Assembly: GCA_016721725.1 (NCBI GenBank)
Contig: JADKHN010000001.1
Span: 992,001 to 1,056,000, forward strand
Direction: 5' to 3'
Source: Chitinophagaceae bacterium
GTDB taxonomy: Bacteria > Bacteroidota > Bacteroidia > Chitinophagales > Chitinophagaceae
DNA: 64,000 nucleotides
Shown: positions 1-7,994 of the stretch, piece after piece
Position numbering within the stretch: the first letter of the stretch is position 1
How the letters are laid out: each line of letters starts with the position of its first letter
Notes under the pieces: model-generated
Databases searched by the model: none
Told to the model about the DNA's origin: nothing
The model's input: only the letters and a program-made list of their open reading frames with translations
Translations under genes and position numbers: made by a program

Positions 1-337
1 AGAATATTAAATACAATTGATGCCCATTCCAAAGGGCCTCTTCTATCTATTCCGAATGGGTGACCAGATAGCTTATAAACATGGAGGGCATTTAAAGGGG
101 CTTCTTCGTGCCCTTATCGTTCTTTGTGGGATAAATGAAAGGCGACGGAGTCGCAGGACCAGCTCATCCTTCCCTCAATTCTTCGGGACAAGCTCCAGAG
201 ACGCCTGCCCCGCAGCATTGCGGGGACGACGAGAGCAGTATACTCTTATTTGCGGATTTTTTCTTTAGGGGAAAATGCGACGGAGTCGCAGGACCAGCTC
301 ATCCTCGTCAGAGACGAGGACGAGGGGACCAGGAGAG
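1..337. repeat. Gene-free left edge with a 29-nt direct repeat
   Basis: No convincing gene is seen. A 29-nt segment beginning GCGACGGAGTCGCAGGACC occurs at 142-170 and again at 277-305. The second copy runs into a small palindrome (CCTCGTC/GACGAGG, about 303-319) just before the tRNA. The first copy is followed by a segment containing CCCCGCAGCATTGCGGGG, which resembles the CCCGCAATGCTGCGGG core of the repeat at 7.77-7.91 kb. The short ORFs here are built from repeat sequence and have no family features. Confidence 0.6.
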
Positions 338-412
338 TGGGCTGTGCGGGGCTCGAACCTGCGACCCCCACGTTGTCGACGTGGTGCTCTAAACCAACTG
401 AGCTAACAGCCC
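338..412 (-). tRNA. tRNA-Val (anticodon GAC)
   Basis: The minus strand folds as a 75-nt cloverleaf: 7-bp acceptor stem GGGCTGT/ACAGCCC, D arm GCTC/GAGC, anticodon stem CCACG/CGTGG with loop TCGACAA, 5-nt variable loop, T arm with loop TTCGAGC, and discriminator A. No CCA is encoded. The anticodon reads GAC (Val). Two oddities are visible: position 33, almost always U, is C, and the T stem has an A51-C63 mismatch. Acceptor, D and anticodon stems are perfect, so a functional gene is likely. Confidence 0.93.
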
Positions 413-586
413 GTGAATATTGTAGATATTAGATCTAAGATCGTAGATTTCAAAGCGCTAAGATAAAGCAAGACAGGAATTAAAAATGAAGAAAAAAAAT
501 TCTTTCTTTTTACAGGCTGCTTTGCTTGGGACATTCACCAGTGATCCGAAGACCTAAATCTAAAATCCGGGATCTAAAATCCGAAA
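413..586. repeat. Spacer with AT-rich dispersed-repeat remnants
   Basis: Between the tRNA and the asnS stop there is no gene. The segment 552-586 repeats the motif CTAAAATCCG twice, and a related string (TAGATCTAAGATCGTAGATTT) lies at 428-450. Both look like decayed copies of a short interspersed repeat. No clear terminator stem was found for asnS. Confidence 0.4.
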
Positions 587-2032
587 TCAAAACTCTGCGC
601 TTTTCGGATACCTCGGGAACGGGATCACATCCCGGATATTCCCCATGCCCGTAACGAATTGTACCAGGCGTTCAAAACCCAGTCCGAAGCCGGCATGCGG
701 ACAGGCGCCGAACTTCCTCGTATCCAGGTACCACCAGAGTTCATCGGCGGGGATATGCATCTCCTCCATACGTTCCAGCAGCTTATCCAGCCGCTCTTCC
801 CGCTGCGAGCCTCCAACGATCTCTCCGATGCCCGGGGCCAGGATATCCATGGCCGCTACGGTCTTGCCGTCATCGTTCTGGCGCATGTAAAAAGCCTTGA
901 TCTCTTTCGGGTAATCGGTCAGGATCACCGGTTTCTTGAAATGCTTCTCCACCAGGTATCGCTCGTGTTCGCTCTGCAGGTCTACACCCCATCCTTCGAT
1001 GAGGTACTGGAACTTCTTCTTCTTATTGTGATTGCTCTCTTTTAAAATGGTGATGGCTTCGGTATAGGTCAGCCGCTCAAAATCATTGTTCACCACAAAG
1101 TCCAGCTTCTCCATCAGTCCCATTTCGCTGCGTTCGTTCTGCGGCTTCTGTTTCTCTTCTTCTTCCAGGCGCTGGGCCAGGAATTCCAGGTCTTCCTTGT
1201 TCTGTTCCATGGCATGTCGGATGACATACTTGATGAATTCCTCGGCGAGGTTCATATTGTCTTCCAGGTCGTTGAAAGCCACTTCGGGTTCGATCATCCA
1301 GAACTCGGCCAGGTGCCGGGTGGTATTGCTGTTCTCGGCACGGAAAGTAGGTCCGAAGGTATAGATATCGCTGTAGGCCATGGCCGCCAGCTCCCCTTCA
1401 AGCTGTCCGCTTACGGTGAGGTTAGTGCTGCGGCCAAAGAAATCCTCCTTGAAATTGATGCTGCCGTCCTCGTTCCTGGGTGCGGTGCCGTCGAGCGGAA
1501 AGGCCGTTACCTTGAACATTTCTCCGGCGCCCTCAGCGTCACTGGCGGTGATGATGGGAGTATGGAGGTAAACGAATCCCTTATCATTGAAAAATTTATG
1601 GATGGCATAGGCCAGGGCATGCCTAACCCTGAAGACAGCGCCAAAGGTATTGGTGCGGAAACGCAGGTGAGCGATCTCCCGGAGGTATTCCAGGCTCGGA
1701 CGGTTCTTCAGCTGCAGGGGGTATTTTTCGGTATCGCAATCGCCCAGGATCAGGATCTCCGTGGCTTTCAGCTCGATCTTCTGGCCCTTGCCCAGCGAAG
1801 GGATGATCTCCCCGACCGCCTTGATACAGGCTCCCGTGGTGATGCGTTTCTGGGTTGCTTCATCCAGCATGCCCAGGGCCACCACCACCTGTATGTTGGC
1901 GTTGGTGCTGCCGTCATTGAGGGCGATGAACTGGTTATTGCGGAAACTGCGTACCCAACCCATGACCGTGGTCTCATAGTTGGCCTTATCGCCGGCCAGC
2001 AGGTCCTTGATGCGGGTTCTCTGATTGAACAT
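587..2032 (-). CDS. asnS: Asparagine--tRNA ligase (AsnRS)
   Basis: Charges tRNA-Asn with asparagine in the cytoplasm. The protein starts with an OB-fold anticodon-binding domain (about residues 15-110), followed by a class IIb synthetase core. Class II motif 2 is visible around residues 230-250 (FRAENSN...HLAEFWMIEPE), and motif 3 near the C-terminus (GFGLGFERLVQFVTG, ending RDVIPFPRYP). The start chosen is ATG 2032, giving 481 aa, normal for the family. An upstream in-frame start at 2086 would lie beyond the promoter: a -7-like TATCTTTG sits at 2058-2051, leaving a leader of about 15 nt. No -33 TTG is seen, and a tandem repeat array begins at 2082. Sits divergent from rho. Confidence 0.97.
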   Translation of the reverse strand: MFNQRTRIKDLLAGDKANYETTVMGWVRSFRNNQFIALNDGSTNANIQVVVALGMLDEATQKRITTGACIKAVGEIIPSLGKGQKIELKATEILILGDCDTEKYPLQLKNRPSLEYLREIAHLRFRTNTFGAVFRVRHALAYAIHKFFNDKGFVYLHTPIITASDAEGAGEMFKVTAFPLDGTAPRNEDGSINFKEDFFGRSTNLTVSGQLEGELAAMAYSDIYTFGPTFRAENSNTTRHLAEFWMIEPEVAFNDLEDNMNLAEEFIKYVIRHAMEQNKEDLEFLAQRLEEEEKQKPQNERSEMGLMEKLDFVVNNDFERLTYTEAITILKESNHNKKKKFQYLIEGWGVDLQSEHERYLVEKHFKKPVILTDYPKEIKAFYMRQNDDGKTVAAMDILAPGIGEIVGGSQREERLDKLLERMEEMHIPADELWWYLDTRKFGACPHAGFGLGFERLVQFVTGMGNIRDVIPFPRYPKSAEF

Positions 2033-2050
2033 AATGGTAAAAATTGGCTG

Positions 2051-2058
2051 CAAAGATA
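2051..2058 (-). promoter_or_regulatory. Candidate asnS -7 element TATCTTTG
   Basis: TATCTTTG matches the Bacteroidota -7 consensus TAnnTTTG and lies about 19 nt before the asnS ATG. A matching -33 TTG is absent at the usual spacing; that position falls at the edge of the tandem array. Confidence 0.5.
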
Positions 2059-2081
2059 AGGAACGGGAGCGTAGTTTTGTT

Positions 2082-2235
2082 GGCACTTCGCCGGCACTTC
2101 GCTACGCTCAATGTGACGGCACTTCGCTACGCTCCGGCACTTCGCTACGCTCAGTGTGACGGCACTTCGCTACGCTCAATGTGACGGCACTTCGCTACGC
2201 TCAATGTGACGGCACTTCGCTACGCTCAGTGTGAC
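2082..2235. repeat. Tandem array of a 25-bp repeat
   Basis: Six head-to-tail units start at 2093, 2118, 2136, 2161, 2186 and 2211, preceded by a partial unit at 2082. The core is GGCACTTCGCTACGCTCA followed by RTGTGAC. The unit at 2118 lacks its last 7 nt; the others differ only at one A/G position. No spacers separate the units, so this is not CRISPR. The pattern resembles the repeat at 7.77-7.91 kb, which shares ACTTCG...GCTCAGT.TGAC. It lies in the divergent asnS/rho intergenic region. Confidence 0.9.
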
Positions 2236-2324
2236 AGTTAATATGGCGTTCATCCCGCCCGGGCGCCGTTCCTCCTAAAATACCCGTTATTGGCGGCTCA
2301 CGGGGTGCCCGGCCCCCTAAAAAC

Positions 2325-2354
2325 TTGCATTTTGCAAAAAAAGACCTACTTTTG
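2325..2354 (+). promoter_or_regulatory. rho promoter (-33 TTG / -7 TACTTTTG)
   Basis: TTG at 2325-2327 is followed after 19 nt by TACTTTTG at 2347-2354, an excellent match to the Bacteroidota housekeeping promoter TTG-N19-TAnnTTTG. It predicts a leader of roughly 140 nt before the rho ATG at 2501. That is long enough for autoregulation by Rho, as known in other bacteria, but no specific structure was identified. Confidence 0.75.
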
Positions 2355-2500
2355 AGCCGGAACTGGCTGATAAGTTTATCCAATCATTCTCTTTATCAGG
2401 ATTTCATATTCCACCAAACATAAATTCTCCCCGAAAGATTCGGGAACCATTTTCAGACTTATTTGACGATCTTTTTTGAAAAAATCATTTTCAATTTTTT

Positions 2501-4120
2501 ATGTACGATATTTTACAACTGAACGATCTTCTCGTTCCTGAGTTGCTCGACATTGCCGAACAATTACAAGTCCCCAACGCCAAAAAATTAAACAAGCAGG
2601 ACCTGATCTACAAGATCCTCGACAAACAATCCATTATGAATGCATCCGTTAAGAACGATGACGAAAAGCCCAAACGCAAACGCATCGTGAAAGCGTCCAC
2701 CGCGAACACCACCGAGGAAGCCGAAGTGGTACAGGAGGCCGCGCCCGTTCCCGCCCCTAAAAAAGAAGCGCCTGTCGCCCGCCATAAAAAACCGGATGTG
2801 GAGAAAAAGCCGGTCAAGAAACAACTGGATGAGGATGAACTGCTTCAGCCCATTCCCGACGGACAAAGTTCACTGCCTCCCGCCATTGCGCAAATGCTGC
2901 AGGAAGAAGATATCCAGCAGCCGGAAGTACAGATGGACGAGGCGCAACTGCAGGCCAGGCAATATGCCCAGCGCCGCGACTCACAGCCCGCTTTCAATAT
3001 TGAATTCGACGGGGTGGTCCTCGGAGAAGGCGTACTGGAAATGATGCCCGACGGCTACGGTTTCCTGCGCAGCAGCGATTACAACTACCTCTCCTCTCCC
3101 GATGATATCTATGTATCTCCCAGCCAGATCAAATTATTCGGTCTGAAGACCGGGGATACCGTGTACGGCAGTGTTCGTCCGCCCAAAGAAGGGGAGAAAT
3201 ATTTCGCCCTGCTGAAAGTGGAGACCATCAACGGCAAGTCGCCCGAAGAAGTGCGTGACCGCGTACCCTTCGACTACCTGACCCCCCTGTTCCCTTTTGA
3301 AAAACTCAATCTCTGCACCCGTTCGGATAATTACAGCACCCGCATCATGGACCTCTTTACCCCGATCGGTAAGGGTCAGCGCGGACTCATTGTGGCCCAG
3401 CCCAAAACGGGTAAGACCATGTTGCTGAAGGAGCTGGCCAATGCCATCGCCGAAAATCATCCCGAATGTTACCTGATGATCGTGCTGGTGGACGAACGCC
3501 CGGAAGAGGTGACCGATATGGAACGCAGCGTCAAGGCCGAGGTCATCGCCTCTACGTTTGACGAGCCCGCTGAAAAACACGTTAAGGTGAGCACCATCGC
3601 CCTGCAAAAAGCCAAGCGACTGGTGGAATGCGGCCACGATGTGGTGATCCTCCTTGATTCCATCACCCGCCTGGCCCGCGCACACAATACGGTAGCGCCT
3701 TCCAGCGGTAAGGTACTGAGCGGTGGTGTGGAAGCCAATGCCATGCAAAAGCCCAAGCAATTCTTCGGCGCCGCCCGTAAGATCGAGAACGGCGGTTCAC
3801 TCACCATCATCGCCACAGCCCTGGTGGATACCGGAAGCAAGATGGACGAGGTGATCTTCGAGGAATTCAAGGGTACTGGTAATATGGAATTGCAGCTGGA
3901 GCGCAAACTCTCCAACCGCAGGATCTACCCGGCCATCGATATCGTTTCTTCCTCCACCCGCCGTGACGATCTCCTGCTCGACAAGGATACCTTCCAGCGC
4001 ATGTGGGTATTGCGCAAGCATATCGCCGACATGAATCCCGAGGAAGCCATCAACCTCTTACTGAAGAACATGAAGGGAACGAAGGACAATGCGGAGTTTC
4101 TGACGAGTATGAATGGATAG
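2501..4120 (+). CDS. rho: Transcription termination factor Rho
   Basis: Hexameric RNA helicase that ends transcription of untranslated RNA. The 539-aa protein has a Rho_N helical domain (residues 1-45), then a charged Lys/Glu/Pro-rich insertion (about 46-165) of the kind common in Bacteroidota Rho. Next come the cold-shock-like RNA-binding domain (about 175-245) and the RecA-type ATPase. Walker A is QPKTGKT near residue 300, Walker B is VVILLDSITRLARAHN near 385, and the R-loop/arginine finger region is ERKLSNRRIYPAIDI. Length exceeds E. coli Rho (419 aa) because of the insertion. Single-gene unit with its own promoter and terminator. Confidence 0.98.
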   Translation: MYDILQLNDLLVPELLDIAEQLQVPNAKKLNKQDLIYKILDKQSIMNASVKNDDEKPKRKRIVKASTANTTEEAEVVQEAAPVPAPKKEAPVARHKKPDVEKKPVKKQLDEDELLQPIPDGQSSLPPAIAQMLQEEDIQQPEVQMDEAQLQARQYAQRRDSQPAFNIEFDGVVLGEGVLEMMPDGYGFLRSSDYNYLSSPDDIYVSPSQIKLFGLKTGDTVYGSVRPPKEGEKYFALLKVETINGKSPEEVRDRVPFDYLTPLFPFEKLNLCTRSDNYSTRIMDLFTPIGKGQRGLIVAQPKTGKTMLLKELANAIAENHPECYLMIVLVDERPEEVTDMERSVKAEVIASTFDEPAEKHVKVSTIALQKAKRLVECGHDVVILLDSITRLARAHNTVAPSSGKVLSGGVEANAMQKPKQFFGAARKIENGGSLTIIATALVDTGSKMDEVIFEEFKGTGNMELQLERKLSNRRIYPAIDIVSSSTRRDDLLLDKDTFQRMWVLRKHIADMNPEEAINLLLKNMKGTKDNAEFLTSMNG

Positions 4121-4159
4121 TGTTGAATGGATAATGGATAACTCAAAATGGATAATGAG
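4121..4159. repeat. ATGGATAA-type repeat remnant
   Basis: Directly after the rho stop, the string ATGGATAATGGATAA is followed by ATGGATAATGAG. This iterated ATGGATAA motif looks like a fragment of a dispersed repeat. Confidence 0.4.
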
Positions 4160-4187
4160 AGCCGCTGATGATTTCGGCGGCTTTTTA
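4160..4187 (+). terminator. rho terminator
   Basis: The stem AGCCGC (4160-4165) pairs with GCGGCT (4177-4182) across an 11-nt loop and runs into a T tract. It lies 40 nt after the rho stop codon on the same strand. Confidence 0.7.
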
Positions 4188-4323
4188 TATTGAAGAGTTT
4201 GGCTAAGAGTTCAAAAGAGCAAAGGAGGGGGAACTGAAAAAATGCTTAACTCATTTGATCTCTTTGCTAATTTATTTTCTTCTCTTCACTCACCTCTTAA
4301 CACTCTTGTTTAACTTGCGATAA

Positions 4324-5541
4324 GTGGCCATACAGAAGATCACCATAGAACAATTCCTGTCGCTCAGTAACGAAATGCCGGTGCTGGACGTGAGAAGTCC
4401 CGGTGAGTATGGTCATGCCCATATCCCCAGAGCCTTCAGCCTGCCGCTTTTTACCGACGAAGAAAGGAAGATCGTAGGGACCGCATACAAACAGCAAAGC
4501 CGGGAAGCGGCCACCAAGATCGGACTGGATTTTTTCGGCGTGAAGATGCGGAAGATGGTAGAGGAGGTTGAGTTGATGGTTAAAGAATGGCAGTCAGCAA
4601 TGGGCAGTTCACAGTGGGCAGTTGGCAATGGGCAGTTAGCCAATAAAAGAGCCCAACCTCCAACCTCCAACCTTAAACTTCCAACCGGCATCCTCGTTCA
4701 TTGCTGGCGCGGTGGCATGCGCAGCGCGGGGGTGGCCTGGCTGCTCGATCTTTACGGCTTCAAAGTATATACCCTGGTTGGCGGATACAAGGCTTACCGC
4801 AAATGGGTACTGGCACAGTTTGAAAAAGAATACCCTTTACATATCATCGGCGGCTATACCGGTAGCGGCAAGACCCTGGTGCTCCATGAATTGAAAGCAA
4901 ATCATCAGACGATCATCGACCTGGAAGGATTGGCCAATCATAAGGGTTCCGCATTCGGAAACATGGGCGAACAACCTAAGCAGGAGATGTTCGAGAATCT
5001 GCTGGCGGAGCAGCTGGCAGTTACCAGTGGGCAGTCAACAGTTGGCAGTGAGCATTTGGAAATTAAAAGAACCCAACCTCCAACCTCCAACCTCCAACCT
5101 TCAACCCCCAACCTCCAACCTCCAACCATTTTCATGGAAGACGAATCCCAGCGCATCGGCAACCTCCAGATCCCCATGCCGCTCTGGCATACGATCCGGA
5201 AAAGCCCGGTCTTCTTCCTGGACATCCCTTTTGAGGAGCGCCTGGACTACATCACCGAAGAATACGGTAAACTGGAGCAGGAGAAACTGGTGAATGCCAT
5301 CATCCGCATACAGAAACGTCTTGGCGGACTGGAGACGAAGAACGCCATCAATTTCCTGCTGGAGAACAATTACAAGGAGAGTTTCCGCATCCTGCTGACC
5401 TATTACGATAAATGGTATGGCAAGGCCCTGCAGAACCGCGAAAATCTGGACTCCCTTTTAAATAAATTACCCTGTACGGGCGTTGATACAAAAACCAATA
5501 CCCAAAAGATATTATCATGCCAATCTTCCGTCATATCCTGA
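4324..5541 (+). CDS. mnmH: tRNA 2-selenouridine synthase (SelU/MnmH) with two repeat-derived inserts
   Basis: Replaces sulfur by selenium at wobble 2-thiouridine of tRNAs using selenophosphate. An N-terminal rhodanese domain carries the catalytic Cys127 in CWRGGMRS; a C-terminal P-loop domain follows (GGYTGSGKT, 176-184). Start GTG 4324. At 405 aa it is about 40 residues longer than E. coli SelU. Two low-complexity inserts, about residues 90-121 and 231-268, share the motif KR(A/T)QPPTSNL and are encoded by related DNA repeats (CAGT.GGCAGTTGGCA followed by CCAACCTCCAACCT). Both lie in the same frame, and the core motifs around them are intact. The C-terminus overlaps the next gene by 25 nt. 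SelD, maker of selenophosphate, is two genes downstream. Confidence 0.95.
   Translation: MAIQKITIEQFLSLSNEMPVLDVRSPGEYGHAHIPRAFSLPLFTDEERKIVGTAYKQQSREAATKIGLDFFGVKMRKMVEEVELMVKEWQSAMGSSQWAVGNGQLANKRAQPPTSNLKLPTGILVHCWRGGMRSAGVAWLLDLYGFKVYTLVGGYKAYRKWVLAQFEKEYPLHIIGGYTGSGKTLVLHELKANHQTIIDLEGLANHKGSAFGNMGEQPKQEMFENLLAEQLAVTSGQSTVGSEHLEIKRTQPPTSNLQPSTPNLQPPTIFMEDESQRIGNLQIPMPLWHTIRKSPVFFLDIPFEERLDYITEEYGKLEQEKLVNAIIRIQKRLGGLETKNAINFLLENNYKESFRILLTYYDKWYGKALQNRENLDSLLNKLPCTGVDTKTNTQKILSCQSSVIS
4591..4685 (+). repeat. In-frame repeat insertion 1 in selU
   Basis: Iterated CAGT/GGGCAGTTGGCA units followed by CCAACCTCCAACC units interrupt selU between its rhodanese helix region and the CWRGGMRS loop, adding roughly 30 residues without a stop or frame change. 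It belongs to the same family as the 5014-5127 insertion. The CCAACCTCCAACC part also recurs at 56834-56858. Confidence 0.85.
5014..5127 (+). repeat. In-frame repeat insertion 2 in selU
   Basis: Same two-part architecture as the first insertion (CAGTGGGCAGTCAACAGT-like half, then six to seven CCAACCT units). It lies in the P-loop domain just before the MEDESQRIG motif and adds about 38 residues in the same reading frame. Confidence 0.85.
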
Positions 5542-6650
5542 TCCTGTTGATCTTCCTTTTACCGGCGGCCGCTATGGCCCAGTACCCGGAATTGAAGGAT
5601 GTGGACGTGACCGGTCTTTGGAAGGGCACCATGCACAATGATACCACGGGAAGGAATTTAAGATATGAGATCGCGATCAGCGAGAACAAGGGAAAACTCT
5701 ACGGTTACTCCCATACTTTTTTCATTGTTAATGACCAGGAATATTTCGGCCTCAAGAAAGTGAAAGTAAAGAGAGACGGAGATAAGGTCATCATCCAGGA
5801 CCAGGAACTCATCGCCAACAACTATCCCATACCCCCGGCGAAAGGCGTTCGTCAGCTCGACGTGCTCACATTAGAACTCCGGGACAGCCTGATGATCCTG
5901 AGCGGGCCCTTCTCCACCAATCCCACCAAAGTTTACAGCGTACTTACCGGAAGCATCTATGTACAACGTAAGAATAATTACCGACAGTCGGCCCTGGTGC
6001 CCCATTTGGAAGAGCTGGGGCTGGCGAAAGACCTTTCCTTTGTTGTTCCGGAGTTTACCGCCCTGGAGATCGCCGCGATCGCTCAACCGGTGATCGGGGA
6101 ACAATCCGTCAACGCGGTCGCCAAGACCGACAATAAGAACAAGGTCAAAATAAAAGAATCCAGGAATATACCGGTGGACCTGAAGATCGATACCACCAGG
6201 GCAATCGTGGCCAAGACGGACCCCGGTCCGGTGAAGGAAATAAAAAATGCGGAACCGGTCAAAGCGGTTGTTGCAGTTCCAACCGGTCCGGCTGCGAATG
6301 TGAACAATCGCCGTATCGAAACGGTACAGTCGGTCAATATCAAATCCGACAGCCTGGTACTCACCTTATATGATAACGGTGAAGTGGACGGCGATACGGT
6401 AAGCGTGCTGATGAACGGGAAGGTCATCATGCCACGGATTGGACTCAGTACCCGAGCCGTCCGGAAGACGATCTACCTGACCCCCGATATGCCCGACAGC
6501 ATCCAGCTGATCATGTATGCCGAGAACCTGGGCAGTATCGCACCCAATACCGGCCTGCTGGTGGTCCATGACGGAGAGGATATTTACGAGATACGCTTCA
6601 GCGGGGATATGACGAAGAATTCGGCGATCGTGTTCAGGAGGCGAAAATAA
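5517..6650 (+). CDS. Secreted protein of unknown function between selU and selD
   Basis: A 377-aa protein with a clear signal peptide (HILILLIFLLPAAAMAQ, cleavage about residue 21). The N-terminal part (about 22-150) begins VTGLWKGTMHND and looks like a beta-rich lipocalin-like or 'WxG' domain. A low-complexity linker with many Lys, Val and Pro residues spans about 190-265. The C-terminal part (about 270-377) contains LYDNGEVDGDTVSVLMNGK and ends in a beta-rich segment. No enzyme motif or selenium-binding Cys is apparent; it has essentially no cysteines. It overlaps selU by 25 nt and precedes selD by 43 nt, so it is co-transcribed with the selenium genes, but its role is unknown. Confidence 0.85.
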   Translation: MPIFRHILILLIFLLPAAAMAQYPELKDVDVTGLWKGTMHNDTTGRNLRYEIAISENKGKLYGYSHTFFIVNDQEYFGLKKVKVKRDGDKVIIQDQELIANNYPIPPAKGVRQLDVLTLELRDSLMILSGPFSTNPTKVYSVLTGSIYVQRKNNYRQSALVPHLEELGLAKDLSFVVPEFTALEIAAIAQPVIGEQSVNAVAKTDNKNKVKIKESRNIPVDLKIDTTRAIVAKTDPGPVKEIKNAEPVKAVVAVPTGPAANVNNRRIETVQSVNIKSDSLVLTLYDNGEVDGDTVSVLMNGKVIMPRIGLSTRAVRKTIYLTPDMPDSIQLIMYAENLGSIAPNTGLLVVHDGEDIYEIRFSGDMTKNSAIVFRRRK

Positions 6651-6693
6651 AGTTCGATCATGCCGGATACCGGCAAAAAACAATTGAAGATCC

Positions 6694-7788
6694 ATGGAAA
6701 ATAAAACAATAAACCATCCCGATGATCCCATCCGCCTCACCCAATACTCACACGGTGGCGGATGTGGCTGCAAGATATCGCCGCAGGTGCTCGATGAGAT
6801 CCTGAAGGGTAGTATAACGGTACCGGGTAGCTCGAAATTACTGGTGGGCAACAGCAGCAAGGATGATGCCGCGGCCTATGACCTGGGCAATGGCACCGCG
6901 CTGATCTCCACCACTGATTTCTTCATGCCGATCGTGGATGACGCCTTTGATTTCGGGCGCATCGCTTCGGCCAATGCCATCAGCGATGTATATGCGATGG
7001 GCGGTCGTCCCATCATGGCCATCGCCATACTGGGGTGGCCGGTGGAAAAACTGCCGGCATCACTGGCGCAACAGGTGCTGGAAGGAAGTCGGGCTGTTTG
7101 CGCGGCGGCTGGCATCGCCCTGGCCGGCGGGCACAGTATCGATAGCACCGAACCCTTGTTTGGGCTGGCCGTAAGCGGACTGGTGGACATCGCTAATCTC
7201 AAACAGAACAATACCGCTAAAGCGGGAGATCTTATTTTTCTCACCAAACCCCTGGGGGTAGGTATATTATCAACCGCGCAAAAAAGAGGGTTGCTGAAGC
7301 CCGAACACGGGCCGGTGATGATCAATCAAATGACAAAACTGAATAGTATCGGGGAACAACTGGGTAAGATACCCGGCGTCAGCGCCATGACGGATGTGAC
7401 CGGTTTCGGACTTCTCGGTCACCTGATCGAAATGGCCGAAGGGAGCGGACTCTCCGCAACCGTCAGCTATTCAAAGATCCCGGTTGCGGAAGGAGTTAGA
7501 GAATACCTGTCGCAACGCATTGTGCCCGATGCAACCTACCGCAACTGGAACGGGTATAGTACCAAAACGGGTTTTGAAAAGGGCGTGAATGTCATGGAGG
7601 CCTTCAACCTCTTACCAGATCCGCAGACCAATGGCGGGTTGCTGGTGGCGGTGAATGAGAACAGTGCAGATGAAGTCAAGGCCTTATTCCGTGCGAACGG
7701 ACTGGAAGCTTTTGCGGAACCCATCGGGTATTTTATGGAAGCGGGGGAGAAGACGGTGATGGTGGGGACTTCGACAGGCTCAGTCTGA
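6694..7788 (+). CDS. selD: Selenide, water dikinase (selenophosphate synthetase)
   Basis: Makes selenophosphate from selenide and ATP. The 364-aa protein has the Cys form of the active site: HGGGCGCKIS with catalytic Cys24 and Lys27 (Cys17/Lys20 in E. coli). AIRS-type ATP-binding and glycine-rich motifs follow (DVYAMGGRPIMAIAILGWP; TDVTGFGLLGHL). Neither selA nor selB is in the window, so in this locus the product visibly serves selU. The last few residues (GTSTGSV) are encoded by the first bases of the 72-bp repeat that starts at 7766, so the natural C-terminus has been replaced or extended by repeat DNA. Confidence 0.97.
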   Translation: MENKTINHPDDPIRLTQYSHGGGCGCKISPQVLDEILKGSITVPGSSKLLVGNSSKDDAAAYDLGNGTALISTTDFFMPIVDDAFDFGRIASANAISDVYAMGGRPIMAIAILGWPVEKLPASLAQQVLEGSRAVCAAAGIALAGGHSIDSTEPLFGLAVSGLVDIANLKQNNTAKAGDLIFLTKPLGVGILSTAQKRGLLKPEHGPVMINQMTKLNSIGEQLGKIPGVSAMTDVTGFGLLGHLIEMAEGSGLSATVSYSKIPVAEGVREYLSQRIVPDATYRNWNGYSTKTGFEKGVNVMEAFNLLPDPQTNGGLLVAVNENSADEVKALFRANGLEAFAEPIGYFMEAGEKTVMVGTSTGSV

Positions 7789-7910
7789 CAACCCTTCGAT
7801 AAGCTTCCCGCAATGCTGCAGGACAGGCAGGATGACAGGACTTCGACAAGCTCAGTCTGACAACCCTTCGACAGGCTTCCCGCAATGCTGCGGGACAGGC
7901 AGGGTGAAAG
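7766..7910. repeat. Two tandem 72-bp repeat units at the selD 3' end
   Basis: Units start at 7766 and 7838. Each contains GGACTTCGACARGCTCAGTC, then CCTTCGA, GCTTCCCGCAATGCTGC and GGACAGGCAGG. The CCCGCAATGCTGCGGG part is palindromic. Copies differ at only a few positions. The first unit overlaps the last codons and stop of selD. Related sequence is at about 200-222 and, more distantly, in the 25-bp array at 2.1 kb. Confidence 0.88.
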
Positions 7911-7994
7911 CTATTCAAATTGAGATACTGCTGAAGATCGGTGAGTTCACCAGCCTGTCCATGAGATCCTCTTTTAAATTAATATATTTGCAAG

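Noticed and set aside
1..140. Left edge as a GIY-YIG nuclease remnant
   Set aside because: No frame gave a recognisable GIY-YIG motif; stops occur in all frames.
1214..2059. 281-aa plus-strand ORF over asnS
   Set aside because: Exact antisense of AsnRS; high-G+C shadow without domain features.
2082..2235. Possible CRISPR array
   Set aside because: Units are directly adjacent without spacers, and no cas genes are nearby.
6663..6682. GCCGG-ATA-CCGGC hairpin before selD as a terminator
   Set aside because: It is followed by A not T on the coding strand and selD lies just downstream, so it is not a plus-strand terminator.
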